Part shown: positions 49,780 through 62,285 of the stretch, in pieces
Numbering within the stretch: position 1 is the stretch's first letter
Layout: the number at the start of each line of letters is the position of its first letter
Source of the DNA: Pyronema omphalodes
Taxonomy: Eukaryota; Ascomycota; Pezizomycetes; Pezizales; Pyronemataceae
NCBI GenBank assembly: GCA_024516155.1
Contig: JAJJXM010000001.1
Coordinates: 868,001 to 932,000, forward strand
Direction: 5' to 3'
Length of the DNA: 64,000 nt
The notes under the pieces: model-generated
The model's input: only the letters and a program-made list of their open reading frames with translations
What the model was told of the DNA's origin: nothing
Database searches by the model: none
Translations under genes and position numbers: made by a program

Positions 49780-51162
49780 TTACTGCTCATCACATGAGCT
49801 CATCTCCCCCGGATACGGCTTTCTACCATATGCAATATGGCTGTTCATGTAACCTTTGGTTAGTAATGCTCGCTACTTCTTCGGCGCCGCAGAGCAAGGC
49901 AACGGAGTTTGAACTACTTACTAATACGAATAAACATGATTATGTCTATTCCTAACACTTGCAACGCCCGCATCACAAATCTTTGCCGCCTCCTCTTGTG
50001 ACATTCCAAGATACCTTGTGAATGGGGCCATTCCATAAGCCTCCAACGCCGTCTGTGTCATGACCAAAACCATAGCACCAATCTCTTTCATCCTAGTATC
50101 CTGTGGCCAAGGTCCAAAAGGCTGCTTGAAGGAACTGACTTGAATATCAATAAAACCGGCATCTTCTAGTAACTTTTGGATAGTAGCGGCGGTTTGCTGA
50201 GGACGCCCTATGGCGTTGAAAGCCGCATGAATACATTCTAGATAACGCTTGAAACCATGGGTTGTAGAGAGTGTGTTGTCGTCGGAATATATTTCGGCCC
50301 CAAGCTCCCCGAGTTCTAGGTATGCACCAGGCTTAAGGCGGGAATAGGCTTGTTTTAGTAGAGCAGGATACGAGGACATGGATTGAGCTAGGTTGCGGAG
50401 GTGAATGAAGTCGAAATGGTCAGTTGGCCAGAGCCAGTCTTGTTCGGCGTCATCAACTTCAAAACGGCAGTTGGGAGGGACATAGATTGGTTGGATTGGA
50501 CTGGGATATAGTCAGTATTGTTTAGGAAAAATAGCTGCCGCAAGTTTGGTCAGAGAGAACCCCTGATCCCGTAGCTGGGGAGTACAAAGCATGTAGTAAC
50601 ATCGTAGAGCTTGAAATGGAACAATAAATTTGTTATACATACCTCAAATCGGTTCCGAGGACTTGGCTGTTCGGGTATTTGTCGGCGAAGTCAATTGCCC
50701 AGATTCCAGTTCCAGTTCCAATATCCAAAACCCTCATAGGGACGTCGTCTCGTAGAGGTGCAAGATGAAGCTCTCCGTCTAAAAGTTGAAGCATAATCTC
50801 ATGATGTAAATCCAGACGGTCCTGCTCGGTCTCGTCGTTGGGCATGAGGTTTTTTTCCATTCCGTAGTAAGCGTGGTACCGCCGACCTCAAAATTCATCA
50901 GTTATGCTCTTCTAGTGGGGACCCCCAAGAATCCGAGCATACCATTTTCGTATACGTAGCGGTCAACCCCAGAGTTCAGACTGTAGCCGGAGCTCTCGTA
51001 GTCGTCATTGTTGTTTAGTGTTAGCTATCGGAAATCACTAGTCAGTATTTCTGTAGTGTTATAGCCAGCCTGGACCAAAGCGGAGAAACTGCTCACCATT
51101 GCTGGGTCTACCTCGATGGTAGTCGTCTGCTGGAATACTTGTGGTGGGTTTCCTTTGGGCAT
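49780..51162 (-). CDS. LaeA-like SAM-dependent methyltransferase
   Basis: Class I methyltransferase of the fungal LaeA/TAM-domain group; many members have no known substrate. Exons 51162–51097, 51024–50943, 50886–50643, 50500–49922 and 49840–49780 give 343 aa. The entry segment RRYHAYYGMEKNLMPNDETE is typical, then motif I VLDIGTGTGIWAIDFA (102–117), then QVLGTDLSPIQPIYVPPN and NCRFEVDDAEQDW, then FDFIHLRNLAQS, and the LKPGAYLELGE motif. A terminal exon adds YHIAYGRKP, the usual ending of this group; without that splice the protein would stop at VYSY. It is isolated from biosynthetic genes here, so a role in a cluster is not supported. Confidence 0.9.
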
Positions 51163-54100
51163 CTTGGAATTCTGATAGTAGTTCGGTACCACTCAGTTGG
51201 ATCAGATGTGCAAGGCGTGTCAGTTATCTGGGAGTGGTGGAGGGAAGGGGGAGGTGTGTAGAAGAATCCATTTAATTTCATTCGCATTACATATGCGCGT
51301 GCCTTTGTGGGGGTGTGGGCTTTTCCCGGTCGACAAGATATACAAAAATACGCTTCTCTCTACTCGGCGTAGAGTGATTCTAACAGCAGTTCACCAATGT
51401 ACGATGAAGTTGATCCATCACCCGCTAGAACCCAGGGACGGGCACACTAGAGTTGCTATTGCTTCTTTTACAAAGACTCTGCATGCTCAAACTGCCTGCC
51501 TGGTTGCGCCTATTTCGCGAAAAACTAAAAGATCCAAACTCACTACTGCCGCTGGTGTTACCATATATGAAGATATTTCGACAGAAAAGGCATAGTTCTC
51601 GGTCAAAACCGTATTCAGCGGTTCTAGCTTCTGAAAAAAGGGATGGGGTCCAGCGAGCAAAGTGTTGGCAGTTAGCCTGAGAGCTCCTGGTGCAATCCTT
51701 TGAGTGTATCACGAAGATTGACCCAAAGTGGAGATAGCTAGATGGTGCCTAGCAGCCAACAGATCCGGGGAGTTAAGTAGGAGAAGGTGGACAAATACTG
51801 GCCCCATATCACGGCCTCTACAAGGCGAAGCCTGAGGTAATCAACTCGTAATGAGGTCGACGCTTCTTAGCGAGGAGAGGCAGGTGGCAAATAGAGGATG
51901 ACGCAGATGCAGTCTAAACCAGGAAAAGAAAAGATAGGGTTTAAGATTCTGCAGACTTTCGTCCGAATTTAATCGTGGCGCGGTGATGAAAAGGAGGGGA
52001 GAACGCGTCGGCCTCGCCAAAGACTGGCTTGATGGAAGCTCCCGCAACTAAACGAACAAACGGGAGCGGGTGAAACTTGCAATTCTATCCATCACTCAGC
52101 TTCATCTAACTTAAGATAATCTCCTACATAATTATAGTTGATTGACCCAAATAATTGAAATGGTGGTATGGTGCCGCACAGCGGCAGTTTCAGAATTGGT
52201 ATTGTAGACTACTGTGTGACCTACACACGAGGGTGAGAAGTACGTACCAGGATCTTGTTTCGTCTTCCGCCTCACGCGGGAAACTATTTCTGTGCTTTTT
52301 ATCATGCCGGTGAAGGCGGAGAATCAGAAATGCCAGAATATTATTTCACAAATGGAGAGAACCGACGACTAACCTACAACCTGCTTAATCATCCGGGGCT
52401 TTGCAGTAACTTTCCATGGAAAACCACAACTCTTTCTCAGTTTAACCCACCGCAGAATATAATTCTCGCACGCCAAAATAAAGGATGTCCAGTATGCCGA
52501 CTGGCTCCGGTCTTAAGACATTGCTTCGACAGACTTTTGCTTGTCACTGACCATAGAAGTCCTCAAAGAACTTGGAGCTGAGATATGATGGGAAAGTCGG
52601 ATTTCAACGGATTTGGATGTGGAGTTCTTCGAGAACCCCACCGTCTTTAGAACTGAGGTGAAATCAATTTTGCATCAGAACTGAATGCGGCAACCTAAAA
52701 CAATTTTAGCTAACTGGTTTTGCTCTTAAGTTAATCTCGGTAAGGCTCTTAGGCTTGTCTTTAGCTCGATCTCTGAGTCCTTCCATCGGGCGCTAGAGGG
52801 ATGGGAATATACCGCCAATCATCGCAAAGCCGGCGGGGCCTAAAATCGCTTGAAATGCATGTTTCCCATTCCATCCATCTCTGAGTTATTTGAGGGTCCA
52901 TAATGCGTATTACAGTAGACACAAGGCGAGGAATTGGGGAATCCGGAGGCCACTACTTTTTGTTAATACAATGAAAAAAAAATCAATAAAAAGGATACTC
53001 AACAGGAATACTCACCTCCTTCTTTGATTGGCTTTACACACAGCAATAATTTTGAAAAGAAATAGTGTGATTAATTTCATTTGGCAGGGTTGAAAACAAT
53101 CTTTCAGCAGACAGAAAAAAAACACACTGCTGTCAGCACAGTCTTGCCAGCCCCGGTTGAGCCTATTCATTCAGAACCCGTTCAGTGTTCCCCGCAGAGA
53201 ACCACCAATGAGCGGATGGCTTAAGTCTTTGTTTATATCTGAAAAGAGTGCACTGAGAATTGTTGCAACAGACTAATTTCTAAACCCAGGGGGAGCTTGA
53301 GTTACATCGCATTACTATCTGCATGTGGTTGCCCCCCCCCCCCCCCCCCTCCCTATATCTATATCAACTAACAGAAAATTTCATAACCGTCTTATTGTGG
53401 GAACAGAGTTGGTTGGAGTGGAATGACATGGTGGGATTAACACGGTAATTATCCCCTTGTATTTGACAAAGAAAACGAGTTTTGACAGTTATTTTGCATA
53501 GCTTAAGAGATTGTATTATTTCCTTAACGTGCCAGTATCTCGCCATATTTCTCCCACAAGGCATCTAGAGACATCGAAAGATCCTCTATTTCCAGTTATA
53601 TGTACAAAGAAACATTCCTTCTGTGCCCGGATGTTTTACATCTTTTGCCTGAATCATTTTGGTATTTACAAACGAACCATATTTTCTTTTCACCGCTTAC
53701 GTCACTTACCTTCGAGCATTGTAGCGCTCAGATTAGATGTCCTTCCACGCTGGTACAGTTTTCTTGAACTGCGTGCACCCAAAGTGGTGCGCTGCGGAGC
53801 CTAACTGTCGGAGTTGGGCATTTGAAGAAGCTGTTTAATCGTCTATCCCAGGGCCTATATAGCACAAATAGGTCAAAATTCAAGAAAACAATTGCGAGCA
53901 CCAGCCACACCCCGCACCTGCCTATAAGTAGTTTTCCAGTGTTAGAAACATCTTCTTTGTTATTATTCTCCCCACCGGAGAAAAAATAGTCGAGGTCACC
54001 ATTGTTCAATGCCTGTATAAAGCGGTAAGGTGTTTGACCAATATATGTTAGCACCTACCAGAACCGTCGGCGCACGGCTTCAGCCAGTGAAAACGCCATC

Positions 54101-57100
54101 ATCAGATTACGTAAATCAATCCATAATGACCTCTTAGGCTACCATAGATGTTTCTGTTCTCAATACCAGCGGCGATGGCTCAAAGGTCTTTGAACGTTCC
54201 CAAAAAAAGAACCCCCCCAGAGGGCATCGAACCATAGACCATTGCACTGACACATCATTATTAGGCCATGGAAGGCCTACCTAGATAGAAGGCGATATGA
54301 ACTAAGGGCTTAGTTGGAGGAGAGGGAATTCACCAACTCAAAACAGTGTGAACTCTGGATAAATTGCAAGTTTAACAAGCTTATCGAACAGGCTCTAATG
54401 TTTTCGTACGCCGTATTTGACATCTACTCCCACGTTTCTTTGGTCCTCCACCTTGGAGATAAGTCTCCCATATCAGCAGTGAGTATTATAGCTGAGAATC
54501 AAATGTTTTACTGATTACTCTTATTAAACGGTTCTGTTTAAAAGCCGCCTGAATTACTCTACTATACCCTAAAAAATGCGATGGAATAATACGGCATGAT
54601 AATTATCTTCTCAGGGCTCAGCTCGAGTTAGAATGAGTGAAAGCGCACGATGCAGCACCAGCTCATAAGTGACCCTCGTCGGTCACCAGCGATGGCGGCG
54701 ATGGCGGCTATTCCGACAACATGGCACCCACAACTCCCTGTAGTGTGTTCGTGGAATGCAATTTCGCATTCCATGCATATCTATCTTACTGCAGCAAAAA
54801 ACTCCAACAATTTATGCAAGTTATATAACTCAAAATACGTTGGGTGTGTATATATAAGGTTATCAGATTGCAGGCGAATCACCACAGGATCCGACTTATT
54901 CTAGACGGCGATTTTTGTCCCTTAATGCAGATTAAACCATGTGCTCGGGATTCCGCGGTTGTGGCTGCATGTGTTACAAACCGGACGGATGGAATTCGAG
55001 AACCAATTCACCAGTTATTATTAACTTGCGGACTGATATTGCGAACTTTTTGCAAATTGCACTTGAGGTTCGCATGTGTGTGCTTTGACGTGCGATAAGG
55101 AAGATTTCTATGAGGAGGCGAGCGAGTCGATGCAGCTTGAAAGCTTCGCATACGCCCGAACTAGCATTATCGCGTCTGTCGTGTAAGCCAAGCGAGCGCT
55201 AAGCACTGTTGTATGGAAGACTAGAACCTTGGGAACTTTGACCCCTAGTAGAAGCACAGTTTTGGTTGGAATAACCGTGAACCCTTCAGAATTTCTGTCA
55301 ACCGAAGGCAGAACAGATGATTTGAGTGATAGATATCATTCTGTGTACATATTCTTGAGTCTGATTCGTGTTTCTCATGAGAGTGTGTTTCCCAAGATAC
55401 GGTGGTGAATGAACATAATTCATTGGTGAAATCTCTACGTACAGCTTATGAAAATTTTGGTCAACTTTCCATACAGGTAGCAAGATATACGTATGACGCC
55501 TAGGGATTGCAAAGTTCTGACAAAGTTTGATAAACGTGCACTCTTTACGCATAATAGTTTGGCGGTGGCAAAGTTATGCCATTTTCAACAGCTGTCTAGA
55601 CCCACTAACGTGGAACCTGCGACCCAGCGCCTCGGTTGAAGTGTTCAGGGTAAAGAAATCTAACAACTTGTGTCACCTACCTTTGGAAGCGTTGAATGTA
55701 TAAAAGAAAAAGTGAGCTCATTTTTCTCGTTCTCTTTGCTCCCTTCTGGAAGGCGTTAAATGTGCAGCACCGAGAGCCGGGCAATGGATTTTCTCATCCA
55801 GTTACCAAAGGTAGCTAGTATTCTTGGGGAGTACAACGACACTTCGACACAGAAACTGCAGGAATAACTATGGAGTCTGAAAGTGGTCAAAAATTCATTC
55901 AACAGAAAATTTAAAGCAACACGATGCGGAACTGAACTTGAGAATGATACAGATGATTCTGCACATGGGAAAGGAGAGTCTCGGATTCATGAGATAGAGG
56001 AGTAGAAAAAATTCTTCAATAGACCAGGAAGACATTCTCCGGGTCCTTTGACTTCCGTGCTGAAGGTTCTGTAATGCATTCACTACTGAGAATCCTAAAC
56101 ATGCCGAAGATTCTAAATAGTCGGAGATCGTCGGATATGCCGATAGATGCTATCGTATTATTGCCATCGATGACCTATGTAGCGTCTACCCAAGCCTTCA
56201 ATAAGGTCCAGACAGTTGGTGCCTGACCCGATACTTATTCAAAACTTCAAAGCCAATAACTCTGAGACCTATTTCACGGAGCACAGACTCCCTATCTAGA
56301 GGGTATACAGGGAATAATAATGATACGACGAAATTCCTTTGGGAATATTCCAAGTGACCGCAAGGGAAAAACGCGGAACTTAAGCTTTTGCACTTTTGTA
56401 TCTTCATAAAGCTTTGTCATGGAGTAGCATTCTACAGGACACGGATTCCATCGAGCAAAAGAGTAAGGGACGAACCGGCAACATTCTGAATCGGATACTA
56501 GAAGTGCAGTATACCATACGTATGTATTCTTGGAGATAAGCTGGCTTAGGAAGTTCTTTGAAACGCACAGTTTGGTTCGGAGGGAATGGAATCTATCTTC
56601 GCTACACCGGCGGCTAGAAGATACGGATAGTTAGCATAATCTTGGGAATTTTTATGGGTTTACCGCTCCATTCAGAACGCTAAGTTTTGGTCTCAAGCCA
56701 CGCAAGCTTACGGAAATAGGGTCTGAGAATCCGAGGCTTCAAATCCTAACCGCCACCAAAGTCGCGATCTTTGAGGCTCCCCTACAGGGATCCCCACAGA
56801 ATAACTGCGAGAATCAATAAGTATATGGGGTATGGGATATGAGCGGATTGTGACTATTATGCTGGGTTTGGTGTAAATTATCCTATCAACCATCAGTGAC
56901 TGTGGAGACGAGTGACAGAGTGTAACCAAGAGACATGGAGGATGATGGAACTAGGGTTAGGTCAAGGGCTCAGTCACAACAATCCCTATTCCCTTGCCTG
57001 CCTCAAGGCTGGTCCGGTTTGATACACCAATTCAGCACGGTAATAGGGATTCAAAAAATGTAAGCCACATTTAATTTTTATCTATTATTGCTCATCTCGA

Positions 57101-57375
57101 CGCGTTGGTACATTATGTGTCACCAACTCAGCAATAAAGTAGTTCCGTTCACATTCCATCACTCGGTATCTTGAGGATTTGTGATTTGACCGTCTATTTG
57201 AGTGAGCTGAATATAGAGCTAGAGTTGATATAGTTTCCTTGATTTGAAAAATTAAGTTTGAAAACATATATGCAAAAACGGTATAGAGTTCCATCCAGTC
57301 TGAAGTCGCAATTTCAGGTCAGACAGTGAAACACAAACGAGATTTATTATATACTGTAAAAATCTTAAACAAACA
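51163..57375. other. 6.2-kb gene desert
   Basis: No gene recognised in any frame. An 18-nt poly-C run lies at 53332–53349. Frames of 108–132 codons at 51197–51595, 52255–52581 and 53728–54054 lack motifs and are probably chance. A box-B-like GGTTCGATGCC on the minus strand near 54220–54232 does not fold into a tRNA. Confidence 0.45.
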
Positions 57376-57493
57376 GCTACGGTCATAGAATCATGAATAC
57401 AACGCATCCCGTCCGCTCTGCGCTATTTAAGCATGATATCGTCCGGCTAGTACTGTCGTGGGTGACCAGACGGGAATCCCGGATACTGTAGTT
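57376..57493 (+). rRNA. 5S rRNA gene, dispersed single copy
   Basis: About 118 nt that folds as 5S rRNA. Helix I pairs CTACGGT (57377–57383) with ACTGTAG at the 3' end; helix II pairs ATCATG with CATGAT; helix III pairs CGCA with TGCG around ATCCCGTCCGCTC; TCCGG pairs with CCGGA, and GTC with GAC around GTGGGTGACCA. The conserved fungal blocks CCCGTCCGCTC, TTAAGC and GTGGGTGACCA are present, covering the internal pol III promoter. A T6 run (57492–57497) serves as terminator. Base changes against other fungi keep the helices, so it looks functional. Confidence 0.9.
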
Positions 57494-57497
57494 TTTT
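57492..57497 (+). terminator. Pol III terminator of the 5S rRNA gene
   Basis: Six T residues right at the end of the 5S sequence, the standard RNA polymerase III stop signal. Confidence 0.75.
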
Positions 57498-58185
57498 GCC
57501 CCCTAGGTTTTTTTTCTCCCCACTACTCTGCTCACTCTTTGGCTTGAGGCAAGAATATTGCGTTGGTGACTGTAAAACATCCGTTGCGTTACTTCAGCGG
57601 ATAAAGATATCAACGACATACCTATTGCGCCGGACACCGATTTATTCAAGAGCGGTGAATTGCACAAGCCAGGCGGTCAGGATCGCCTTGAACTAATTTG
57701 TAGTTTCACTTTACAGCAAAAAAGTATAGTAACAGAACTCAACGGTAAATGCTTCTTTTTAGGCCATAAAGCTTCCCATTTTCGTTTCTGATCCCACACT
57801 CATCTAAAGATTCTTCTTGATCCAACGGTTCGATGAGGATTGAACGTTGTAAGTGATATCAAATACTCCGAATAAAGTCTGGCCTGTTGTTGATCCGGTT
57901 TAAACATTCAAAAATTTCTGTGTTTATGATCTCTTAAATCAAGGTTAATCTGATAAGTTGACTTTTGCAATGTTTTTTTTTTTTTTTTTTTTTTTTTTTT
58001 CGCTTTGCTTCAGTTTAATGGTAAGACGAGTTATTCTCCGTTTACTGCGAAAAAGGTTGTCCGGGTACTCTCTGGGTGTAATAGGTTGGTTTTGCCTAGT
58101 AAGTTTACTGGTAACTTGAGAGCTCATTGTAGGTCTGTAAGGTTATCTTCGAAGCTCATATGTCCGTCCTAGAAATTCGTATATA
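57498..58185. other. Spacer with long poly-T run
   Basis: No gene recognised. A run of about 28 T residues lies near 57973–58000. Confidence 0.45.
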
Positions 58186-59172
58186 TTATGGGCCTGGAGG
58201 TTGTAAAACCCTATCGGCTTCGGTGTCATTTCTTTTAGAAATTCTCCTCTTGAATCTCCTCCTCTCTGGAGCCGGAAACATTGCCAATGTATCCTTTGGA
58301 ACATCAATACCAACCATGCCAGCTAGACCCTTGCAGAAGTTTGCTTCTCCTCTTCTTCAGTCACATGGAACAGGATTAACCTGAATGGTGTAATGTAGCC
58401 CTGGCGGATTTAATCAATCTCCAGTTCAATGGAATTCTACAGGATTATTTCTTTATCCCCGATTGCCCGATTGTTTTTCTTTACCGTCCTCTTTTATTCT
58501 ACCACGCCTGTCCATTGAGTTTCCATACTGCGGTAGACTGGATATCTTCCTACTCTGGACAGGCTCAGATCAATTCTCTCCAAACCTCTTGCTATTTTCT
58601 TACCTCCACCATATGATTTGTGAGAGCTGCAAGGGCGCCATTGGTGTTTTTAATGATCTTGTAAAGTTTATCAAGGTGGGATTTGTCGGTTGAGTCGGCC
58701 CTATTCTTGAAGAACTGAGTATTGTGGATAGTTCTTTGAAGAAAGTGCTGTTGATTAATGGGTATATATCTCATAAGTAGCCATGAATGTCTTTGGATCT
58801 TTCAATAAAATTCTTATTTTTTCCTACCATCATGATGTTAATGAAGTCGTATGACTCGTTAATTGTGAACACTTGTTCGAGGAAAGTTTCCTTAGGAACC
58901 TGGCTTGGGCAAGGTTTCTCAAACTCTTCGAGCAGTGTTTTGTGATGCTTATATATGACATAAACCGACTTTTGTTGCTTGTGGCGATATCAGCAGAAGA
59001 GCGATTTCAATATAAGGTCGACAGGGTTTGGTGCTAGACATTTTTTAGTAGTGAGATATACGGCTGTACAAGTGTCGTTCGAGGACTCTTCAATTGGAGT
59101 TACGAAGTGGATACAGAAGGCCGCATGCCCACCTCTGCATGTAAACACGTAGTACTTGAATCCTACCCGCAT
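58186..59172 (-). pseudogene. Broken coding remnant, about 1 kb, family unknown
   Basis: From the ATG at 59172 one frame reads as protein for about 170 codons with only two stops (after KSLFC and after DIHGYL). It includes VYLTTKKCLAPNPVDLIL and KPCPSQVPKETFLEQVF. Protein-like sequence then switches to another frame (HLDKLYKIIKNTNGALAA) and again, after a degraded stretch, to GLAGMVGIDVPKDTLAMF and a Lys/Arg-rich end at 58186. Two stops plus frameshifts indicate a dead gene or transposon. No family recognised. Confidence 0.45.
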
Positions 59173-59807
59173 TGTTGATTTATTGTGGATGTTAATTCAT
59201 TGTTGTTAATTCACTATTTTTGTTGATTTTATGACTTATTTACTTATCGTATTCGGGGCTTGAGCACTTACGTCAGCATGTGAACTGAGACCATGAGCCT
59301 TCCAGAATGTCATAGCTGCGTACAAAGGAGCCTGAAGCTATGGAATCATGATGAGTGAGTGACAACTTGAACTACATAGCCTCGCCAGACAGCCCAGGCT
59401 CACAGTCGTTAGAAATCCTCGCTTACGTCAGCGCACAACCGCCAGCGCTGCTGTCATTGGTGTGACATTGAGCTCCCCGTCAACATCCGTTAGACGGCAG
59501 CATCCAGGCTTGGCGATCTAGCACCGATGTCATCCACAATTATTTGTGATGGCCGTCGCCGCCGCAACTTCTCGCCAGGCGCCCTCCACCTTCACCCCTC
59601 CCTCTCGACCCCTCACTCTCGACAAAAACGCAACAGTCAGGCCACCTCAGCCGATTCCTGACCGAACACACAAACAAACTCCCAAAGAGCCCTACCCCCC
59701 GCAGCAGCACGAACCTCAACCGGAGGATCTGATAACGCCAATCGAGCCCGAGCGTCAAGCGAGCGACCCGATACTCGAAATCCCTGTACAAACACACTCC
59801 CCACAAA
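59173..59807. promoter_or_regulatory. Upstream region of NFS1
   Basis: Promoter and 5' UTR of NFS1. An ATG at 59546 opens a 111-codon frame, out of phase with NFS1, that overlaps its start and ends at 59881. It is Pro/Gln-rich and may be an upstream ORF if the transcript starts before it. Confidence 0.4.
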
Positions 59808-61592
59808 ATGCCCGCCCCCGCCATGGTGGCACGATGCGCCGCACAGAGACTGGCAACCCGGACGCAGCCTCGCGCTTTTAACCTGAGATCTTTTAGAACA
59901 GTTACTCCTGCCGTAAGGTCGCCTTTGGCACAGTCTCGGAGCTATGTCTCTGTCTCTGCCAGAAAGTATGCCGAGGTCGAGGATGTAAACCGCAAAATCG
60001 AGACACAGGAAGTCCTTAGGCAGACTGGAATGAACCCTTCTGAGATTGATATGGGAAATGGAATTCACGCTGATGCCATGATTTCTCCTCAGGCTGGTAT
60101 GTTGCGCGCCGGTATCTCCGGGTATTAGGCGAAAAGCAAACTGACGGTGATACAGGTATCTTAAAGCAAGCTACAGTTATGGACCAGGGATCAAGACCAA
60201 TTTACATGGACATGCAGGCGACCACTCCTACAGACCCCCGAGTTCTTGATGCTATGCTTCCGTTCTACACCGGACTCTACGGAAACCCTCATTCCCGGAC
60301 CCACGCCTACGGATGGGAGACTGAAAAGGCCGTTGACGAGGCCCGCGAGCACATCGCCAACTTAATTGGAGCTGACCCCAAGGAGATTATCTTCACCTCT
60401 GGAGCTACCGAATCCAACAACATGTCCATTAAAGGAGTAGCGCGCTTCTACAAGTCAAAGAAGAAGCACATCATCACTTCTCAGACGGAGCACAAGTGCG
60501 TTCTCGACTCTTGCCGTCACTTGCAGGAGGAGGGATTCGAGGTCACTTACCTTCCCGTCAAGAGTGACGGTTTGATTGACCTCGAGGAGCTGAAGGCTGC
60601 TATTCGTCCCGACACTGTGCTTGTTTCTATCATGTCTGTCAACAACGAGATCGGAGTTATCCAGCCCATGGAGGAGATTGGAAAGATCTGCAAGGCCAAC
60701 AAGATTTACTTTCACACCGACGCCGCCCAGGCTGTTGGAAAGATTCCCGTTGATGTCAACAAGTGGGGCATTGACCTCATGTCTATCTCTGGACACAAAA
60801 TTTACGGACCCAAGGGAATTGGAGCTTGCTACGTCCGTCGTCGTCCCAGAGTTAGAATTGAGCCCCTTATCTCTGGAGGAGGTCAGGAGCGTGGATTGAG
60901 ATCTGGAACCTTGGCCCCTGCTTTGGTTATTGGTATGGGAGAGGCCTGCAGGATAGCTAAGGAGGACCTTGCCGTAAGTCTTGCTTTTTTTTCATATTTC
61001 CCAACTCCCAGGATGATACATCTGCGCTATAACCCGAGTCTCGCGGCATAAAGCGACCCATTAATAGTGGGTTGTGTCGGCGTTACCAAGAAGATTGTGC
61101 AGGGGTACTGAGGGGCCTTCATTTTATACCTGTCATCAATTGGGTTAAACAAAGCTAACCGAATAATAGTATGACCACGCTCGTGTCTCCTACCTTTCCA
61201 AGCGCCTTCAGGACGGTCTTCTCGCCATGGAGCACACCACCTTGAACGGAGCCGCCGACGCCCGCTACCCCGGATGTGTTAACATCTCTTTTGCTTACGT
61301 TGAGGGAGAGTCTTTGTTGATGGCCCTTAAGGACATTGCGCTCTCCTCTGGATCCGCATGTACCTCCGCCTCTTTGGAGCCTTCTTACGTCCTCCGTGCC
61401 CTCGGAAGCTCAGACGAGTCCGCACACTCTTCCATCAGATTCGGAATTGGACGGTTTACTACTGAGGAGGAGATTGATTACGTTTTGAAGGTAGTAGAGG
61501 AGAGAGTTACCTTCCTCCGTGAATTGTCACCCCTTTGGGAGTTGGTACAGGAGGGTGTGGACTTGAACACTATCCAGTGGTCGGGTCATTAA
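59808..61592 (+). CDS. NFS1: Cysteine desulfurase Nfs1, mitochondrial
   Basis: PLP enzyme that takes sulfur from cysteine for Fe-S cluster assembly and tRNA thiolation; it works with Isd11 and the scaffold Isu. Exons 59808–60096, 60156–60973 and 61170–61592 give 509 aa. The Arg/Ser-rich N-terminus is a presequence. Core motifs: [46 protein letters not shown], and [10 protein letters not shown] with the PLP lysine at 311. The catalytic persulfide Cys433 sits in [10 protein letters not shown]. The C-terminus is the conserved [15 protein letters not shown]. The second intron (196 nt) is long for this window. Codon use is strongly biased, as expected for a highly expressed gene. Confidence 0.97.
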
Positions 61593-62085
61593 GGAAGCAA
61601 ACTCGAAGAATGAAAGGAGAAAGTCATTTTTATTTTTGAATACCGGAATTGGTTGGTGTTTTGTTTTGTTTTAAGGGCCGCAAAAAGAATGCTGTTATGA
61701 AGAACGAGCGATTATGTATTATCTTTGTTCGATTGGACGGTGGGGAATCAAAAAGCGGAAACATGGTGAAAATGGAGTGAAGACCAAGATGAGGAAGAGG
61801 AAGTGGGGACAATATACCAAGAGAGGAAGCCTATGTGAAGATTTGAGCCGATATTTTTGAAAGTCAGTTGTATATAATGGAATCAGCACATAAGTAATCT
61901 TGAAAGTTGATTTCTACTACCAAAACCCAGTCTTCACAAAAATCATACATTCTCGTATCGTATCGTATCGTCTCCGTCCGTAAATACTGTCTATACCTAC
62001 GCCTCACGACACCAGATAATTCCAGGCCTTAAAACGGAGATTCCTTTATATCTATTCACCAAACCAAACCTATCGTACAATATCC
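61593..62085. other. Convergent 3' region of NFS1 and PET117
   Basis: 3' UTR region; contains a short CGTAT pentamer run near 61953–61972. No gene recognised. Confidence 0.45.
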
Positions 62086-62086
62086 A

Positions 62087-62253
62087 CCCCCCCCCCCCCC
62101 CCAAATCTATAATACAACCACCATTCCACTCACGCAACCAATGATATATCCTACAAAACAACCCCCCCCCCCCCCCCCCAAAATCTATAATACAACCACC
62201 ATTCCACTCACGCAACCAATGATATATCCTACAAAACAACCCCCCCCCCCCCC
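62087..62253. repeat. 78-bp tandem duplication bounded by poly-C tracts
   Basis: Two near-identical copies of a 60-nt segment starting AAATCTATAATACAACCACC (unit period 78 bp) alternate with three poly-C runs (16, 18 and about 14 nt). It looks like a recent slippage or unequal exchange event between the C tracts. Confidence 0.9.
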
Positions 62254-62285
62254 TTTCATCTATCTCCTCTCAATTCCCCACGGCA

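Noticed and set aside
51197..51595. 132-codon plus-strand frame upstream of the methyltransferase
   Set aside because: No recognised motif; likely chance frame in the promoter region.
54190..54270. tRNA-like box B on the minus strand
   Set aside because: The T-arm stem does not pair beyond two bases and no acceptor stem or anticodon arm can be drawn.
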